Origin: Pseudomonas cedrina subsp. cedrina
Lineage (GTDB): Bacteria; Pseudomonadota; Gammaproteobacteria; Pseudomonadales; Pseudomonadaceae
Reading direction: 5' to 3'
Length of the DNA stretch: 64,000 nt
NCBI RefSeq assembly: GCF_001983175.1
Contig: NZ_MNPW01000011.1
Location: 1 to 64,000, forward strand
Part shown: positions 51,140-60,251 of the stretch, piece after piece
Numbering within the stretch: the first letter of the stretch is position 1
Layout: every line of letters starts with the position of its first letter
Notes under the pieces: generated by a model
Seen by the model: only the letters and a program-made list of their open reading frames with translations
Told to the model about the DNA's origin: nothing
Database searches by the model: none
Position numbers and translations under genes: made by a program

Positions 51140-51264
51140 TTGATAGGTCGGTGGGCGCCTGCAGGAGGTGCGTTTCCGATCAGTGACATGGCATTTTGCC
51201 TTTAGTTATTTCAAAGCTTCGCCCCCCGGTATACCGTATGCGCTGTCTTTGGGAGTGGTCGGAC

Positions 51265-53322
51265 ATGCACAGCCTTTTGTCACCCGGTATCCGCCTGCTC
51301 GGGCGTGTCGGTTTCGCGCGTAAATTCCAGATCCTTTTTTTCCTGTTCATGCTGCCCCTGGCGGGTAGCCTGTGGATTATCGGGTCGGACTATCGCGACA
51401 AATTAACCGTGATTTCCAGCGAGCAGTCCGGCGTTCGCCAACTGTTGGCACTTGAAGCGCTCGATAGCCAGCTGGCGGCTCAGCGTAACCTGGCGGCACG
51501 CTGGAAAGCACTCGACATCATGCACGCGCCAACGCCGGCGGCGAAGGCGGCGATGGATAAGGTCGATGCCAACGTCCCGCTGATCCAGCAAAGCCTGCAA
51601 GCGCTGGGCGACGCACTCAAGGCCGAAAATGCCGGTGCCGATATCATGACCCGTTTCGAGGCCTTGCAAGCCGTGGTCAAGGGCATGGATTCCCAATCAC
51701 TGCGCAGCGTGGGCTGGTGGCCGGACGGCTATGACCGTTTCACCGCGATCCTGGCGGCCGCGCAAACCCTGCGTGAACAGGTTGCCCTGGATAGCGGGCT
51801 GATCCTCGACCCGTGGCTGGAAACCTACCTGCTGATGCAGATTTCCACCCAGTACTCTTCCGATCTGATCGAGCGCATCGGCCGCATGGCCAGTGTCGGC
51901 CAGTCGTCCATCGCCTCGGGGCAGTTCACCCTGCAAAGCCGTTTGCAGATGCGTGACTTGCGTAGCCGTATTGGTGATGCGCGGGACCAGTTGGTCAAGG
52001 TGGCGGCTTCGCTGAAAGCCAAGCCTTACACCGGCATGGAGCCCTGGGCCGAGCAATATGAAAACAGCCTGCAACGCCTGGATAACGAGCTCAAGGTACT
52101 CGACGATGGGGTTTTCGGCGGTACCATCAAACTCGATACCGCAGGCTTCGAGCGCAGTGTCGACACCCTGCTCGACAGTGCCGGCGCGCTGCGCAGGCAA
52201 TCGCTCGACTCGCTGGATGCGCGGCTTGATTACTACCGTGAGGCCTCGCTGAAAAAGTTCCTTCCCCTGGCGGCGACCTTCAGCCTGCTGGCCTTGGCTG
52301 CGCTGTACCTGTTCATGTGCCTGCAAGCGTCCATCCGCCGCAGCGCCAGCGGCATCACCACCCTGGCCGAGTCCCTGCGTGACGGCAATCTGTGTGTCGA
52401 GGTGGCAGTGGAGGGGCGTGACGAACTCGCTGCCATCAGCACGGCGCTGAACGTCGCGGTGGTGCAATTGCGCGCCAGCCTGCTGGGCGTCAATCACGAG
52501 ACGCAGCAACTCGGTTCAGCGGTGCTCACGCTCAACGCGCAATCGGGCAGTACCCTCACCGAAGTCGAAGACCAGCAACATCAGATCAGCCAGATCGCCG
52601 CGGCCGCCACGCAGTTGGCCGCCACTTCCCTGGGTGTCGCGCGCAGTTGCGAGCAAGCCTCCGGCAGTGCCCAGCACACCCGGCGTATTGCCGAAGACAG
52701 CAGCCGCGACAGCCAACGCACCACCGCCAGCATCCAGCAGCTCAACCAGCGCCTGACGGACACCGCCGATGCGCTGGCGCAAGTCAGCCAGCAGGGCCAA
52801 CAGATTCAATCGGTGGTCGACACCATTCGCGCCATCGCCGAACAGACCAACCTGCTGGCGCTCAACGCCGCCATCGAAGCCGCCCGCGCCGGCGAGCAAG
52901 GCCGAGGCTTTGCCGTAGTGGCCGATGAAGTGCGCAGCCTGTCGCAACGCACCCAGGCCTCCACGGCGCAGATCGCCGGCACCGTGGACAGCCTGCGCGC
53001 GACGGTGAGCCAGGCGGTCACCTTGATGGGCGCGGCCTGTGAACAAGCGCTGACCGACGCCGCGTCCGTCACCGGGCTGGGCACGCGCCTGGGCGAGATC
53101 GCCGGCGCGGTGCAGAACGTCACCGACACCCTGGCGCAGATCGCCACGGCGGTTGAGGAGCAAGCCGCGACGGCGGACGAGGTGAGCGGCAATATCCAGC
53201 AAGTCGACCAGGCGGCCGGGCGCTTGCTCGATGGCGCAAGGGCCGTCAACCGAGCGGCCGACACCCTGAGCAAGGGCAGCCAGGCCCTGAGTGACAACAC
53301 TGCGCGGTTTCGTCTGGGCTGA
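51265..53322 (+). CDS. Methyl-accepting chemotaxis protein, large sensor
   Basis: A 685-residue chemoreceptor: TM1 about 20-40 (FQILFFLFMLPLAGSLWIIG), a ~300-residue periplasmic helical sensor, TM2 around 330-350 (FLPLAATFSLLALAALYLFM), HAMP and the cytoplasmic hairpin with IAEQTNLLALNAAIEAARAG. The sensor resembles the NIT-like/helical bimodular types rather than 4HB, but this could not be fixed by eye. ATG 51265 is preceded by GGGAG; an ATG at 51238 is an alternative. The ligand is unknown. Confidence 0.92.
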   Translation: MHSLLSPGIRLLGRVGFARKFQILFFLFMLPLAGSLWIIGSDYRDKLTVISSEQSGVRQLLALEALDSQLAAQRNLAARWKALDIMHAPTPAAKAAMDKVDANVPLIQQSLQALGDALKAENAGADIMTRFEALQAVVKGMDSQSLRSVGWWPDGYDRFTAILAAAQTLREQVALDSGLILDPWLETYLLMQISTQYSSDLIERIGRMASVGQSSIASGQFTLQSRLQMRDLRSRIGDARDQLVKVAASLKAKPYTGMEPWAEQYENSLQRLDNELKVLDDGVFGGTIKLDTAGFERSVDTLLDSAGALRRQSLDSLDARLDYYREASLKKFLPLAATFSLLALAALYLFMCLQASIRRSASGITTLAESLRDGNLCVEVAVEGRDELAAISTALNVAVVQLRASLLGVNHETQQLGSAVLTLNAQSGSTLTEVEDQQHQISQIAAAATQLAATSLGVARSCEQASGSAQHTRRIAEDSSRDSQRTTASIQQLNQRLTDTADALAQVSQQGQQIQSVVDTIRAIAEQTNLLALNAAIEAARAGEQGRGFAVVADEVRSLSQRTQASTAQIAGTVDSLRATVSQAVTLMGAACEQALTDAASVTGLGTRLGEIAGAVQNVTDTLAQIATAVEEQAATADEVSGNIQQVDQAAGRLLDGARAVNRAADTLSKGSQALSDNTARFRLG

Positions 53323-53352
53323 GCTGATGTTCACAGGCTGAACACATCCCCC

Positions 53353-53456
53353 TGTGGGAGCTGGCTTGTCGGATCGCCGCACCGCTGCGATGGCGGTGGT
53401 TCAGTCACTCCATCTGGCACTGACACACCGCTATCGCAGGCAAGCCAGCTCCCACA
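53353..53456. repeat. REP pair, TGTGGGAGCTGGCTTG type
   Basis: TGTGGGAGCTGGCTTG at the left and CAAGCCAGCTCCCACA at the right, with GCTGCGATGGCGGTG and CACCGCTATCGCAGG inside. A third REP variant, different from the TGTCGAGC type. Confidence 0.85.
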
Positions 53457-53559
53457 TTTGATCTCCAGTGTTTTCAATACCATGCCAGCCATCTGAACCT
53501 TCGGCCGCGACAGGGCTCACTTGTTAAGTCACCCTGTTCCCTTGCCGAAAGGAATTCGC

Positions 53560-55287
53560 ATGCCTGCCACGACCCTCGCCCCCGTGACCCGCGAACTGAG
53601 CCTGCGCGCCGTCATCACCGGCACCGTCCTCGGCATCCTGCTCACGCCTTCCAACGTGTACGCGGGGCTGAAGATCGGTTGGTCGTTCAATATGTCGATC
53701 ATTGCCCTGTTGGTCGGTTACGCGATCTGGCAAGGCTTGACCAAGCGCTCCACCGGGCAATTGCCGTGGACCTTGCACGAAAGCAACATCAACCAGACCG
53801 TGGCCTCGGCTGCCGCGTCGATCATTTCCGGCGGGCTGGTGGCGCCGATCCCTGCCTACACCTTGCTCACCGGCAACCAACTGGATGCCATCCCCATGAT
53901 TGCCTGGGTGTTCTCGGTCAGCTTCCTGGGCATCTGGATCGCCTGGTACCTGCGCCCGTCATTGCTCAATGACAAGGCGCTGAAGTTTCCCGAAGGCATG
54001 GCCACCCTCGAAACCCTGTTGCACATCTACAACCACGGCCGCGAAGCCGCGACGCGCTTGAAGGTGCTGCTCAGCGCGGCGTTGCTGTCGGGGTTGGTCA
54101 AATGGGTGGACACTTTTCTGTGGGCCTTCCCACGCTGGTCGCCCAGCGCTCAGTTGGAGCGCCTGACCTTTACCGCCGATCCTTCACTGTTGCTGGTGGG
54201 TTTTGGCGGCATTATTGGCATTCGCGTGGGCCTGACCCTGTTGCTCGGTGCTTTGCTCGCCTGGGGCGGCCTGGGGCCGTGGCTTTTGGCGCAGAACCTG
54301 GTGACCTTGCCCGCAGGCAGCCAAGGCCCGCAATTTGCCGCACTGGTGGAGTGGTTGCTCTGGCCGGGCGTGAGCCTGATGGTGTGTTCCACCTTGGCCT
54401 CACTGGCGATTCGTCTCTGGGCCTTGCATCGGTCTACCCGTTCCCTCGGCGGCGCAACCTGGACGGTGCCCAAACCTGGGCCCGCAGCGGGTTTGGTCGT
54501 GTCGATTATCCTGGTGGTCAGCCTGCAGGCGGCGCTGTTCGGCATCAACCTGTGGATGGCCTTGCTCACCATTCCGTTGGCGGTCTGCCTGGCTGCGGTC
54601 GCCGCGCGCGTGGTGGGCGCCACCGGCATTCCCCCGATCGGCGCCATCGGCCAACTGTCGCAGCTGAGCTTTGGCATCGTCGCGCCGGGGCAGGTGCCGA
54701 TCAACCTGATGAGCGCCAACACGGCCGGCGGCTCGGCTGGGCAGTGCACCGACTTGATGAATGACTTCAAGGTGGGCAAGGCCATCGGCGCCACGCCGCA
54801 TAAACAGGTGATCGCGCAGATCCTGGGGATTTTCATCGGCAGCATCGTCGGTGTGTTCGCCTACCTGGCGCTGATCCCCGACCCACAAACCATGCTGCTC
54901 ACCGAAGAATGGCCGGCGCCAGCGGTCGCCACTTGGAAAGCCGTGGCGCAAACCCTTACCCACGGGTTGGACTCATTGTCGACCAGCATCCGCTGGGCGA
55001 TTGCCATCGGTGGCGTGGTGGGCGTGTTGCTCGGCGTGCTGGACAGCCTGTTGCCCGCCCATCGCGCGCGCTACCTGCCCAGCGCCGCGGCATTGGGCCT
55101 GGCCTTTGTACTGCCGGCCTCGGTGTCGCTGATGATGGCCCTGGGCGCCGTGCTCACCTGGCTGGTGAGTTGCCGCTGGCCGAGCCTCACCGAACGCTTC
55201 GCGATAACCGCCGCCGCCGGGTTGATCGCCGGGGAGAGCATCACCGGCGTGGGCGCTTCCTTGTGGGCGATGGTGGGGAACGGCTGA
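53560..55287 (+). CDS. OPT family oligopeptide/metal-chelate transporter
   Basis: A 575-residue inner-membrane transporter of the OPT superfamily, with about 14 membrane spans. Family features: SNVYAGLKIGWSFNMSIIALL near the start (its first 20 residues, SNVYAGLKIGWSFNMSIIAL), FPEGMATLETLLHIYNHG and SANTAGGSAGQCTDLMNDFK. OPT proteins take up oligopeptides or metal-chelate complexes. AAAGGAA precedes ATG 53560. Single gene; the substrate is unknown. Confidence 0.9.
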   Translation: MPATTLAPVTRELSLRAVITGTVLGILLTPSNVYAGLKIGWSFNMSIIALLVGYAIWQGLTKRSTGQLPWTLHESNINQTVASAAASIISGGLVAPIPAYTLLTGNQLDAIPMIAWVFSVSFLGIWIAWYLRPSLLNDKALKFPEGMATLETLLHIYNHGREAATRLKVLLSAALLSGLVKWVDTFLWAFPRWSPSAQLERLTFTADPSLLLVGFGGIIGIRVGLTLLLGALLAWGGLGPWLLAQNLVTLPAGSQGPQFAALVEWLLWPGVSLMVCSTLASLAIRLWALHRSTRSLGGATWTVPKPGPAAGLVVSIILVVSLQAALFGINLWMALLTIPLAVCLAAVAARVVGATGIPPIGAIGQLSQLSFGIVAPGQVPINLMSANTAGGSAGQCTDLMNDFKVGKAIGATPHKQVIAQILGIFIGSIVGVFAYLALIPDPQTMLLTEEWPAPAVATWKAVAQTLTHGLDSLSTSIRWAIAIGGVVGVLLGVLDSLLPAHRARYLPSAAALGLAFVLPASVSLMMALGAVLTWLVSCRWPSLTERFAITAAAGLIAGESITGVGASLWAMVGNG

Positions 55288-55329
55288 GGGGGAACGAGGC
55301 TCGGCATGGCGCGAGCCTGTTGATCAGGC

Positions 55330-55770
55330 TCAGGCGATTTTCACATTCATGGTGATCTTCGCGGTGAACACCTTCACTTCGCCCGCATCGAAGATATCCA
55401 CCGGCACGATCTTGTCCCCGGCGGTTTCCCAATCAATCCCACTGCCATCCGCCACGGCGCGGATGTTCGACTTGGCCTTGGCCAGGTACTCCACGGTCAT
55501 GCCCTTGGGAATCCATTTGGCGCCTGCGGGGATGGAGGCGTCGGTCATCATCCCGCCCGCAAGCTCGGCCGCGTTGCACAGTGCGATCGCATGCACAGAG
55601 GCCAGGTGGTTGGTGATTTCCTTGCGAAACGGCACTTCGACCACCGCGTGCCCTGGGCGCAACTCGGTGATGGTGGGCGTGATGGTGCTGAAGTAGGGCG
55701 CCATCTGGCACGCCAGGTTGCTGAACGCAGACGCACCGACGCTATTGAACATGCTGAGAGCCTGACTCAT
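55330..55770 (-). CDS. DUF4442 hot-dog thioesterase-like protein
   Basis: A 146-residue hot-dog-fold protein of the DUF4442/PaaI-like group: LRPGHAVVEVPFRKEITNHL, SVHAIALCNAAELAGGMMTD (the long central helix with the likely active site) and VEYLAKAKSNIRAVADGSG. It probably hydrolyses or binds an acyl-CoA. Divergent from a TetR regulator, with a 17-bp palindrome in the 135-bp gap, so repression by that regulator is likely. Confidence 0.85.
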   Translation of the reverse strand: MSQALSMFNSVGASAFSNLACQMAPYFSTITPTITELRPGHAVVEVPFRKEITNHLASVHAIALCNAAELAGGMMTDASIPAGAKWIPKGMTVEYLAKAKSNIRAVADGSGIDWETAGDKIVPVDIFDAGEVKVFTAKITMNVKIA

Positions 55771-55792
55771 GGAATATCCTCACAATGGATTA

Positions 55793-55809
55793 ACAGAATA
55801 ATATTCTGT
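55793..55809. promoter_or_regulatory. TetR operator palindrome
   Basis: ACAGAATA-A-TATTCTGT, a perfect 17-bp palindrome, in the gap between the thioesterase and TetR genes; a further TATTCC-containing half-repeat follows at about 55814-55835. A typical TetR operator in a divergent gap. Confidence 0.7.
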
Positions 55810-55905
55810 AAAGGAACAATATTCCGTATATTCCGTGCATGTCAAGCCATGCCTTCTCTACGGGCTGCCGTAGCTTTAGACTGCGTCCATTTGGCGAGCC
55901 ACTTC

Positions 55906-56529
55906 ATGCACGCACCTGATCTGATCGAGCGCTCCTTCCCGGGCCGGCGCAGCGACCTTAAGCGCAGCATCCTGCGCGAGGCCCTGGCCTGCTTTAACGA
56001 AGTGGGTATCGAAGCCACCAATATCGAGACCATCCGCGCGCGGTGCGAGACCAGCGTCGGCGCCATCTACCATCATTTCGGCAACAAGGAAGGCATTGTC
56101 GCCGCGCTGTTTTTTGCCGCGCTGGAAGACCAGGCCGCCCTGCGAGAGCGCTACTTGCAGCAGGCGCAGACTGCCCAGGCGGGCGTGGAAGCCCTGGTGC
56201 GCAGTTACGTGGAGTGGGTCGACGCGCAACCCGACTGGGCGCGGTTTGTATTCCAGAGCCGTTTCGCCGTGGCCAATGGTCCGTTCAAGGACGAGTTGCT
56301 CAGCCGTAACAAACAGCGCAATCGGCAACTGACCGAGTGGATGAGCGACGAAGGGCGCCGTGCGGCGTTCAGCCATGTTCCCGCCGAGCTTTTGCTGTCG
56401 CTGATCATCGGCGCAGCGGAGAGCTACGCCCGGGCGTGGTTGTCTGGCCGGGTCAAGAAAAGCCCGAACGAGTACGCAGCCTTGCTGGCGCAGGCGGCAT
56501 GGGCGTCGATCAGCCAGACGAGTGCATAA
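55906..56529 (+). CDS. TetR/AcrR family regulator
   Basis: A 207-residue TetR regulator with the DNA-binding domain at about 18-65 (LREALACFNEVGIEATNIET and RARCETSVGAIYHHFGNKEG). The C-terminal ligand domain is ordinary length. Divergent from the DUF4442 thioesterase; the palindrome between them is the probable operator. The upstream open frame to 55591 is not credible because it crosses the operator. An acyl-CoA or fatty-acid ligand would be natural given the partner. Confidence 0.88.
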   Translation: MHAPDLIERSFPGRRSDLKRSILREALACFNEVGIEATNIETIRARCETSVGAIYHHFGNKEGIVAALFFAALEDQAALRERYLQQAQTAQAGVEALVRSYVEWVDAQPDWARFVFQSRFAVANGPFKDELLSRNKQRNRQLTEWMSDEGRRAAFSHVPAELLLSLIIGAAESYARAWLSGRVKKSPNEYAALLAQAAWASISQTSA

Positions 56530-56594
56530 TTTAATCTCGGCACTCCTGGGCGCTGGCGTAGTCTCTTTCAGGACCCCTTTTCCCGGAGCACGCC

Positions 56595-57221
56595 ATGATC
56601 ATCGTCCACCACCTCAACAACTCACGCTCGCAACGCATCCTGTGGCTGCTCGAGGAACTTGGCCTGCCCTACGAAATCAAGCGCTACCAGCGCGACCCCA
56701 AGACCAACCTGGCGCCGCCTGAGCTCAAGGCCATTCACCCGCTGGGCAAATCCCCGGTGATCGAAGACGGCGGCCACGTGCTGATCGAATCCGCCGCCAT
56801 CATCGACTACCTGATCCGCCGGCACGGCCAGGGCCGCCTGCAACCGGATCCGGCCAGCGCGGCTTACGACGCGTACGTGCAATGGCTGCACTTTGCCGAA
56901 GGTTCGGCCATGCTGCCGTTGATGCTCAATCTTTATGTGGGCCGCCTCGGCGATGCAGGCGCGCCGCTGCATCCACGCATTGAATCGGAAGTGGCCAATT
57001 ATTTGGGTTACCTCAACGACGTGCTGGGGCAGACCCCGTACCTGCTCGGCGATGAGTTGAGCGGCGCCGACATCCAGATGAGCTTTATCGGCGAAGTGGC
57101 AGGGGCCCAAGGCAAGTTGCAGGCCTACCCGAACCTGGCGGCATGGGTGCAAAAATTCCAGGCACGGCCTGCGTATCGCAAGGCGGTGGAGCAGGGCGGG
57201 GAGTATGCGTTCGCCAAATGA
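56595..57221 (+). CDS. Glutathione S-transferase
   Basis: A 208-residue GST: thioredoxin-fold N-terminal domain with NNSRSQRILWLLEELGLPYE and GKSPVIEDGGHVLIESAAII (the cis-Pro and Glu-Ser glutathione site), and an all-helical C-terminal domain (YLLGDELSGADIQMSF). It resembles the beta/plasmid-type bacterial GSTs used in detoxification. The Ser in NNSRSQ is the likely activating residue. Downstream of TetR by 65 bp but without evidence for co-regulation. Confidence 0.9.
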   Translation: MIIVHHLNNSRSQRILWLLEELGLPYEIKRYQRDPKTNLAPPELKAIHPLGKSPVIEDGGHVLIESAAIIDYLIRRHGQGRLQPDPASAAYDAYVQWLHFAEGSAMLPLMLNLYVGRLGDAGAPLHPRIESEVANYLGYLNDVLGQTPYLLGDELSGADIQMSFIGEVAGAQGKLQAYPNLAAWVQKFQARPAYRKAVEQGGEYAFAK

Positions 57222-57245
57222 CTCCATAAATATTGGCACAACTTT

Positions 57246-57376
57246 GTAGTGAGCGGGCTTGTCCCGCGCTGGGTGGCGAAGCCGCCCCAACAAAGACGCC
57301 GCTGAGTTCCAGATAATCCGAGGTTGCTTGATTGGGGCCGCTTCGCAGCCCAGCGCGGGACAAGCCCGCTCACTAC
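57246..57376. repeat. REP pair, GTAGTGAGCGGGCTTG type
   Basis: GTAGTGAGCGGGCTTGTCCC and its inverted complement ending CACTAC at 57376, same family as 20715-20846. A fragment of the other type (GCGAGGCTGCGAAGG) is at 57408-57422. The remainder of the gap to 57564 shows nothing recognisable. Confidence 0.85.
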
Positions 57377-57564
57377 AAGTGCTCCTGCGTTCTCAAAAAA
57401 AGACTTGGCGAGGCTGCGAAGGGATCACCTCGGTGCCCCTGTTAGCTAGCCGCTACGCCTGTATCGCATCGCTTTCTCTCAGCGCACTGCTTGGATTATG
57501 CGCTTTCCATGGCTCTCGTCCATTTGCAAAATGCAAGCTCTAACCTAGCCATTGAGACCTGATC

Positions 57565-58173
57565 ATGCCATTCGATACCTGGCTGCTCTACTTGGTTACC
57601 TGCTGCGGCATCGCGGTAGTACCCGGGCCGAACGCGTTATTGGCGCTGGCCCATGGCGCGATCCATGGCAGCCGCAGAACACTGTTCACCATCACCGGTG
57701 GCGTGCTCGGTTTCGCCATGGTGCTGACGCTGTGCGCGTTGGGCCTGGGCGCCTTGATCCAGGCATCCGCCACCTGGTTCATGGCCTTGAAAATTGCCGG
57801 CGGGCTCTACCTGATCTGGTTGGGCCTGGGCCTGTGGCGTTCAGCGCCCATCAACCTTGATACCCCCGCTACGGCCGGCCCGCAACGTTGGTCGCTGTTG
57901 CGCCAAGGGCTGGTCTCAGCCATTTCAAATCCCAAGGCGCTGCTGCTGTTTACCGCGTTTATTCCACCCTTCCTGGACCCGCACCGCAGCATTTTCGCGC
58001 AGACGGCGGCGATCGCGCTGACCTACGCCGTCGTCGAGTTTGTTGTCGAATACACGGTCGCCAGCGCAGCGCACAAGGTCAGGCCTTGGCTGGCGCGAAC
58101 CGGGCGACGGTTCAATAAAACCTGCGGCGGGTTCTTCGTGCTGTTCGGGGTGGCCTTGCCGATGCATGGCTGA
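57565..58173 (+). CDS. LysE/RhtB family amino-acid exporter
   Basis: A 202-residue exporter of the LysE/RhtB family. Five to six membrane segments; the N-terminal motif VPGPNALLALAHGAIHGSRR and the central SAISNPKALLLFTAFIPPFL are the family hallmarks. It exports an amino acid or derivative; the substrate is not inferable. Ends 8 bp before the convergent protease gene. Confidence 0.88.
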   Translation: MPFDTWLLYLVTCCGIAVVPGPNALLALAHGAIHGSRRTLFTITGGVLGFAMVLTLCALGLGALIQASATWFMALKIAGGLYLIWLGLGLWRSAPINLDTPATAGPQRWSLLRQGLVSAISNPKALLLFTAFIPPFLDPHRSIFAQTAAIALTYAVVEFVVEYTVASAAHKVRPWLARTGRRFNKTCGGFFVLFGVALPMHG

Positions 58174-58181
58174 GGCCCGTC

Positions 58182-59948
58182 TCACCGCACACGCGTGCGG
58201 CTCTGCACCGCCAGATCCAACGCCTTTTGCATGTCCAGCCGCGCCGAACGGCCTACGTCCTTGTCGTTGAGCTGATAGTTACGCTCCGACGGCAGGATCG
58301 GCGCGGTCAGGTCCTGCGCGTCGCTGCGTTCGAAGTCATTGTTGTCGCCGATACTCATGGCGCTGCGGCGCAGCAACATGCGCAATTGCTCGGGCTGAAG
58401 CTGCGGGTTGATCGACAGCATCGCCGCCAGCAACCCCGCCACCATCGGCGTAGCGTAGGACGTGCCGCAATGCACCACGCCTTCCTCACCGGCCTTTTTA
58501 GTAGACGCATGGGCACAGGCCGCAGCGGTGATGTCCACGCGCATGTCCACGTTCGAAGAGCTGCGGGTGACCGCGTAAGCCGGGTCATCGATGGCGACCC
58601 CGCCGCGTTCACTGCGCTGGTGCCCGCCGACCACCAGCAATTGTTCGGTGATAAAGGAGGAGGGCAGCCGGTAGTCATCCGTGCCGGAGAATGCCGAGCC
58701 GTTGCCCGCGGAGTTCACCACGATCACGTCCGGATGCTCCTTGCGCAGCCACAGGAAAAACTCCTCCAGCAACTCCTCATACCCGCTCATGGCGATACCC
58801 GAGCGCAGCAGCGAACCCACCTCATCGCCGTTGACGTCCCTGGCGCCGACACGATGAATCCCCCAGCTCCAGTTGAGCACCCGCACACCGTCCTCTACCA
58901 GGTTGACCGATGCGGCGATATTGGCCGTGATGCCGGCGTCGGAATTGCGGTCGACAATCACATCGAAACCACCGCTGGCCTTATCCAGCCCGCGCAGGAA
59001 ACCGGTGTTGCCGCCATCATCCCACTTCGCCGCAAGAATCCCGGCCACCGTGGTGCCATGCCCGTCTGGAGCACGTGTGTCGCGCGCGTAAACACAGGTG
59101 CGCTTGGGCGAACAGCCGCCCAGGTAATCAGCGAAATCCGCCGTGTCGAAATCCACACCGCGCTCGATCACGCCCACACGCACCGGCTGCGGCACAATCG
59201 GCGTGTGCTGCCCCGGAAGCCGGCGCTGGTAGTAGGCGACCGCGTCGAGAAAGCGGTTGGCCGCCCATTCATCAGAATCCGCCGCGGGTTTGCTCGGTGC
59301 CTTGGGAGGCGTTGCGGCGTGCTCGGATTCTTCGGCAGCGGACTCTTCGATCACCACCGCATCCACACTGGTTTCACTGCCCAGGCGCAGCACCAGGGCA
59401 TCACGCTGAACCAGGTCCTTGGCCGGCAGGCGCAGTTGAAACAGGTTCAACGGCGCGATACTGCCGACCACAGTGGCCCCGTATTTGTGGGCCAGGCGCT
59501 CGGCTTCCTGGCGACCGTCGTGGTCTTCTTCGATCAGCACGCTGACCAGGTCGACGTAGGTGGTCAGGCCGTCCATGTTCTTCGCCACTTCGCCCGGCGT
59601 GGCCGCGACTACATGGCTGTTGCGCAGGGTCAGCCAGACAGCGTTGCTGCGGCGGGCGCCATCTTCGAGCCAGAGCGGGCCGCTCTGGTGCTGCACGCTG
59701 TCCAGGCGCAAGCGCAGCTGATTGCCGTCGCGTTGCAGCGCACCCGACGGCAGCGCCTTGCCGGCCAGTTTCAGTTGCGGCGTTGCGTCGCCTGATCCGC
59801 CTACCTTCAGGCACCAGTCCTGCTGGCGGTTTTCCAACAGGTCGCCGCAGCGTTTCAGGTTTTCCAGCCGCAAGGGCTCCTGGGCGACCGCGCTGGTACT
59901 GGCGGCCAGGGTGAAGAAGGTTGCGAGGACAGCGGGGCGTAGGGGCAT
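58182..59948 (-). CDS. Exported S8 (subtilisin-like) protease with Glu at the Asp position
   Basis: A 588-residue exported protein with a signal peptide (VLATFFTLAASTSAVAQ), an N-terminal ~230-residue region and an S8 domain from about 255. The catalytic His is H297 (DGHGTTVAGILA), the oxyanion Asn N416 (NSAGNG) and the Ser S497 (GTSYATPMVAG). The position of the catalytic Asp reads VGVIERGVDF: the usual V-I-D-x-G-V is V-I-E-R-G-V, so Glu (E262) replaces Asp. It may have altered or lost activity. ATG 59948 starts MPLRPAV; the 32 upstream residues look non-coding. Confidence 0.85.
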   Translation of the reverse strand: MPLRPAVLATFFTLAASTSAVAQEPLRLENLKRCGDLLENRQQDWCLKVGGSGDATPQLKLAGKALPSGALQRDGNQLRLRLDSVQHQSGPLWLEDGARRSNAVWLTLRNSHVVAATPGEVAKNMDGLTTYVDLVSVLIEEDHDGRQEAERLAHKYGATVVGSIAPLNLFQLRLPAKDLVQRDALVLRLGSETSVDAVVIEESAAEESEHAATPPKAPSKPAADSDEWAANRFLDAVAYYQRRLPGQHTPIVPQPVRVGVIERGVDFDTADFADYLGGCSPKRTCVYARDTRAPDGHGTTVAGILAAKWDDGGNTGFLRGLDKASGGFDVIVDRNSDAGITANIAASVNLVEDGVRVLNWSWGIHRVGARDVNGDEVGSLLRSGIAMSGYEELLEEFFLWLRKEHPDVIVVNSAGNGSAFSGTDDYRLPSSFITEQLLVVGGHQRSERGGVAIDDPAYAVTRSSSNVDMRVDITAAACAHASTKKAGEEGVVHCGTSYATPMVAGLLAAMLSINPQLQPEQLRMLLRRSAMSIGDNNDFERSDAQDLTAPILPSERNYQLNDKDVGRSARLDMQKALDLAVQSRTRVR

Positions 59949-60045
59949 GGGCAGGATCTTGGCCGAAGTGATGGTGTTCGGACTGCGAAGAGGGGCGCTT
60001 CGTTCAGAGGATGAGAATGCAATCTCAGCACCGATAGCGCTCAAC

Positions 60046-60157
60046 TGTGGGAGCTGTCGAGCCCCGGCGAGGCTGCGAAGGCGGCGGTAAATTCACCCTC
60101 TTCATCGCCCGATACACCGCTATCGCAGCCTCGCTAAAGCTCGGGAGCTCCCACAGG
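60046..60157. repeat. REP pair, TGTGGGAGC type
   Basis: TGTGGGAGCTGTCGAGC at the left and GCTCGGGAGCTCCCACAGG at the right (one arm diverged), as in the 1-570 array. The rest of the ~303-bp gap to the MFS gene contains no visible ORF. Confidence 0.85.
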
Positions 60158-60251
60158 GGCTCGACAGTGCCTGCACACACTCAGTAGTTGAACTCCGCTC
60201 CCGGCGCCCACTCCTAATTCATAACGTGCTTCATAGGACGAGGACGCCGCG

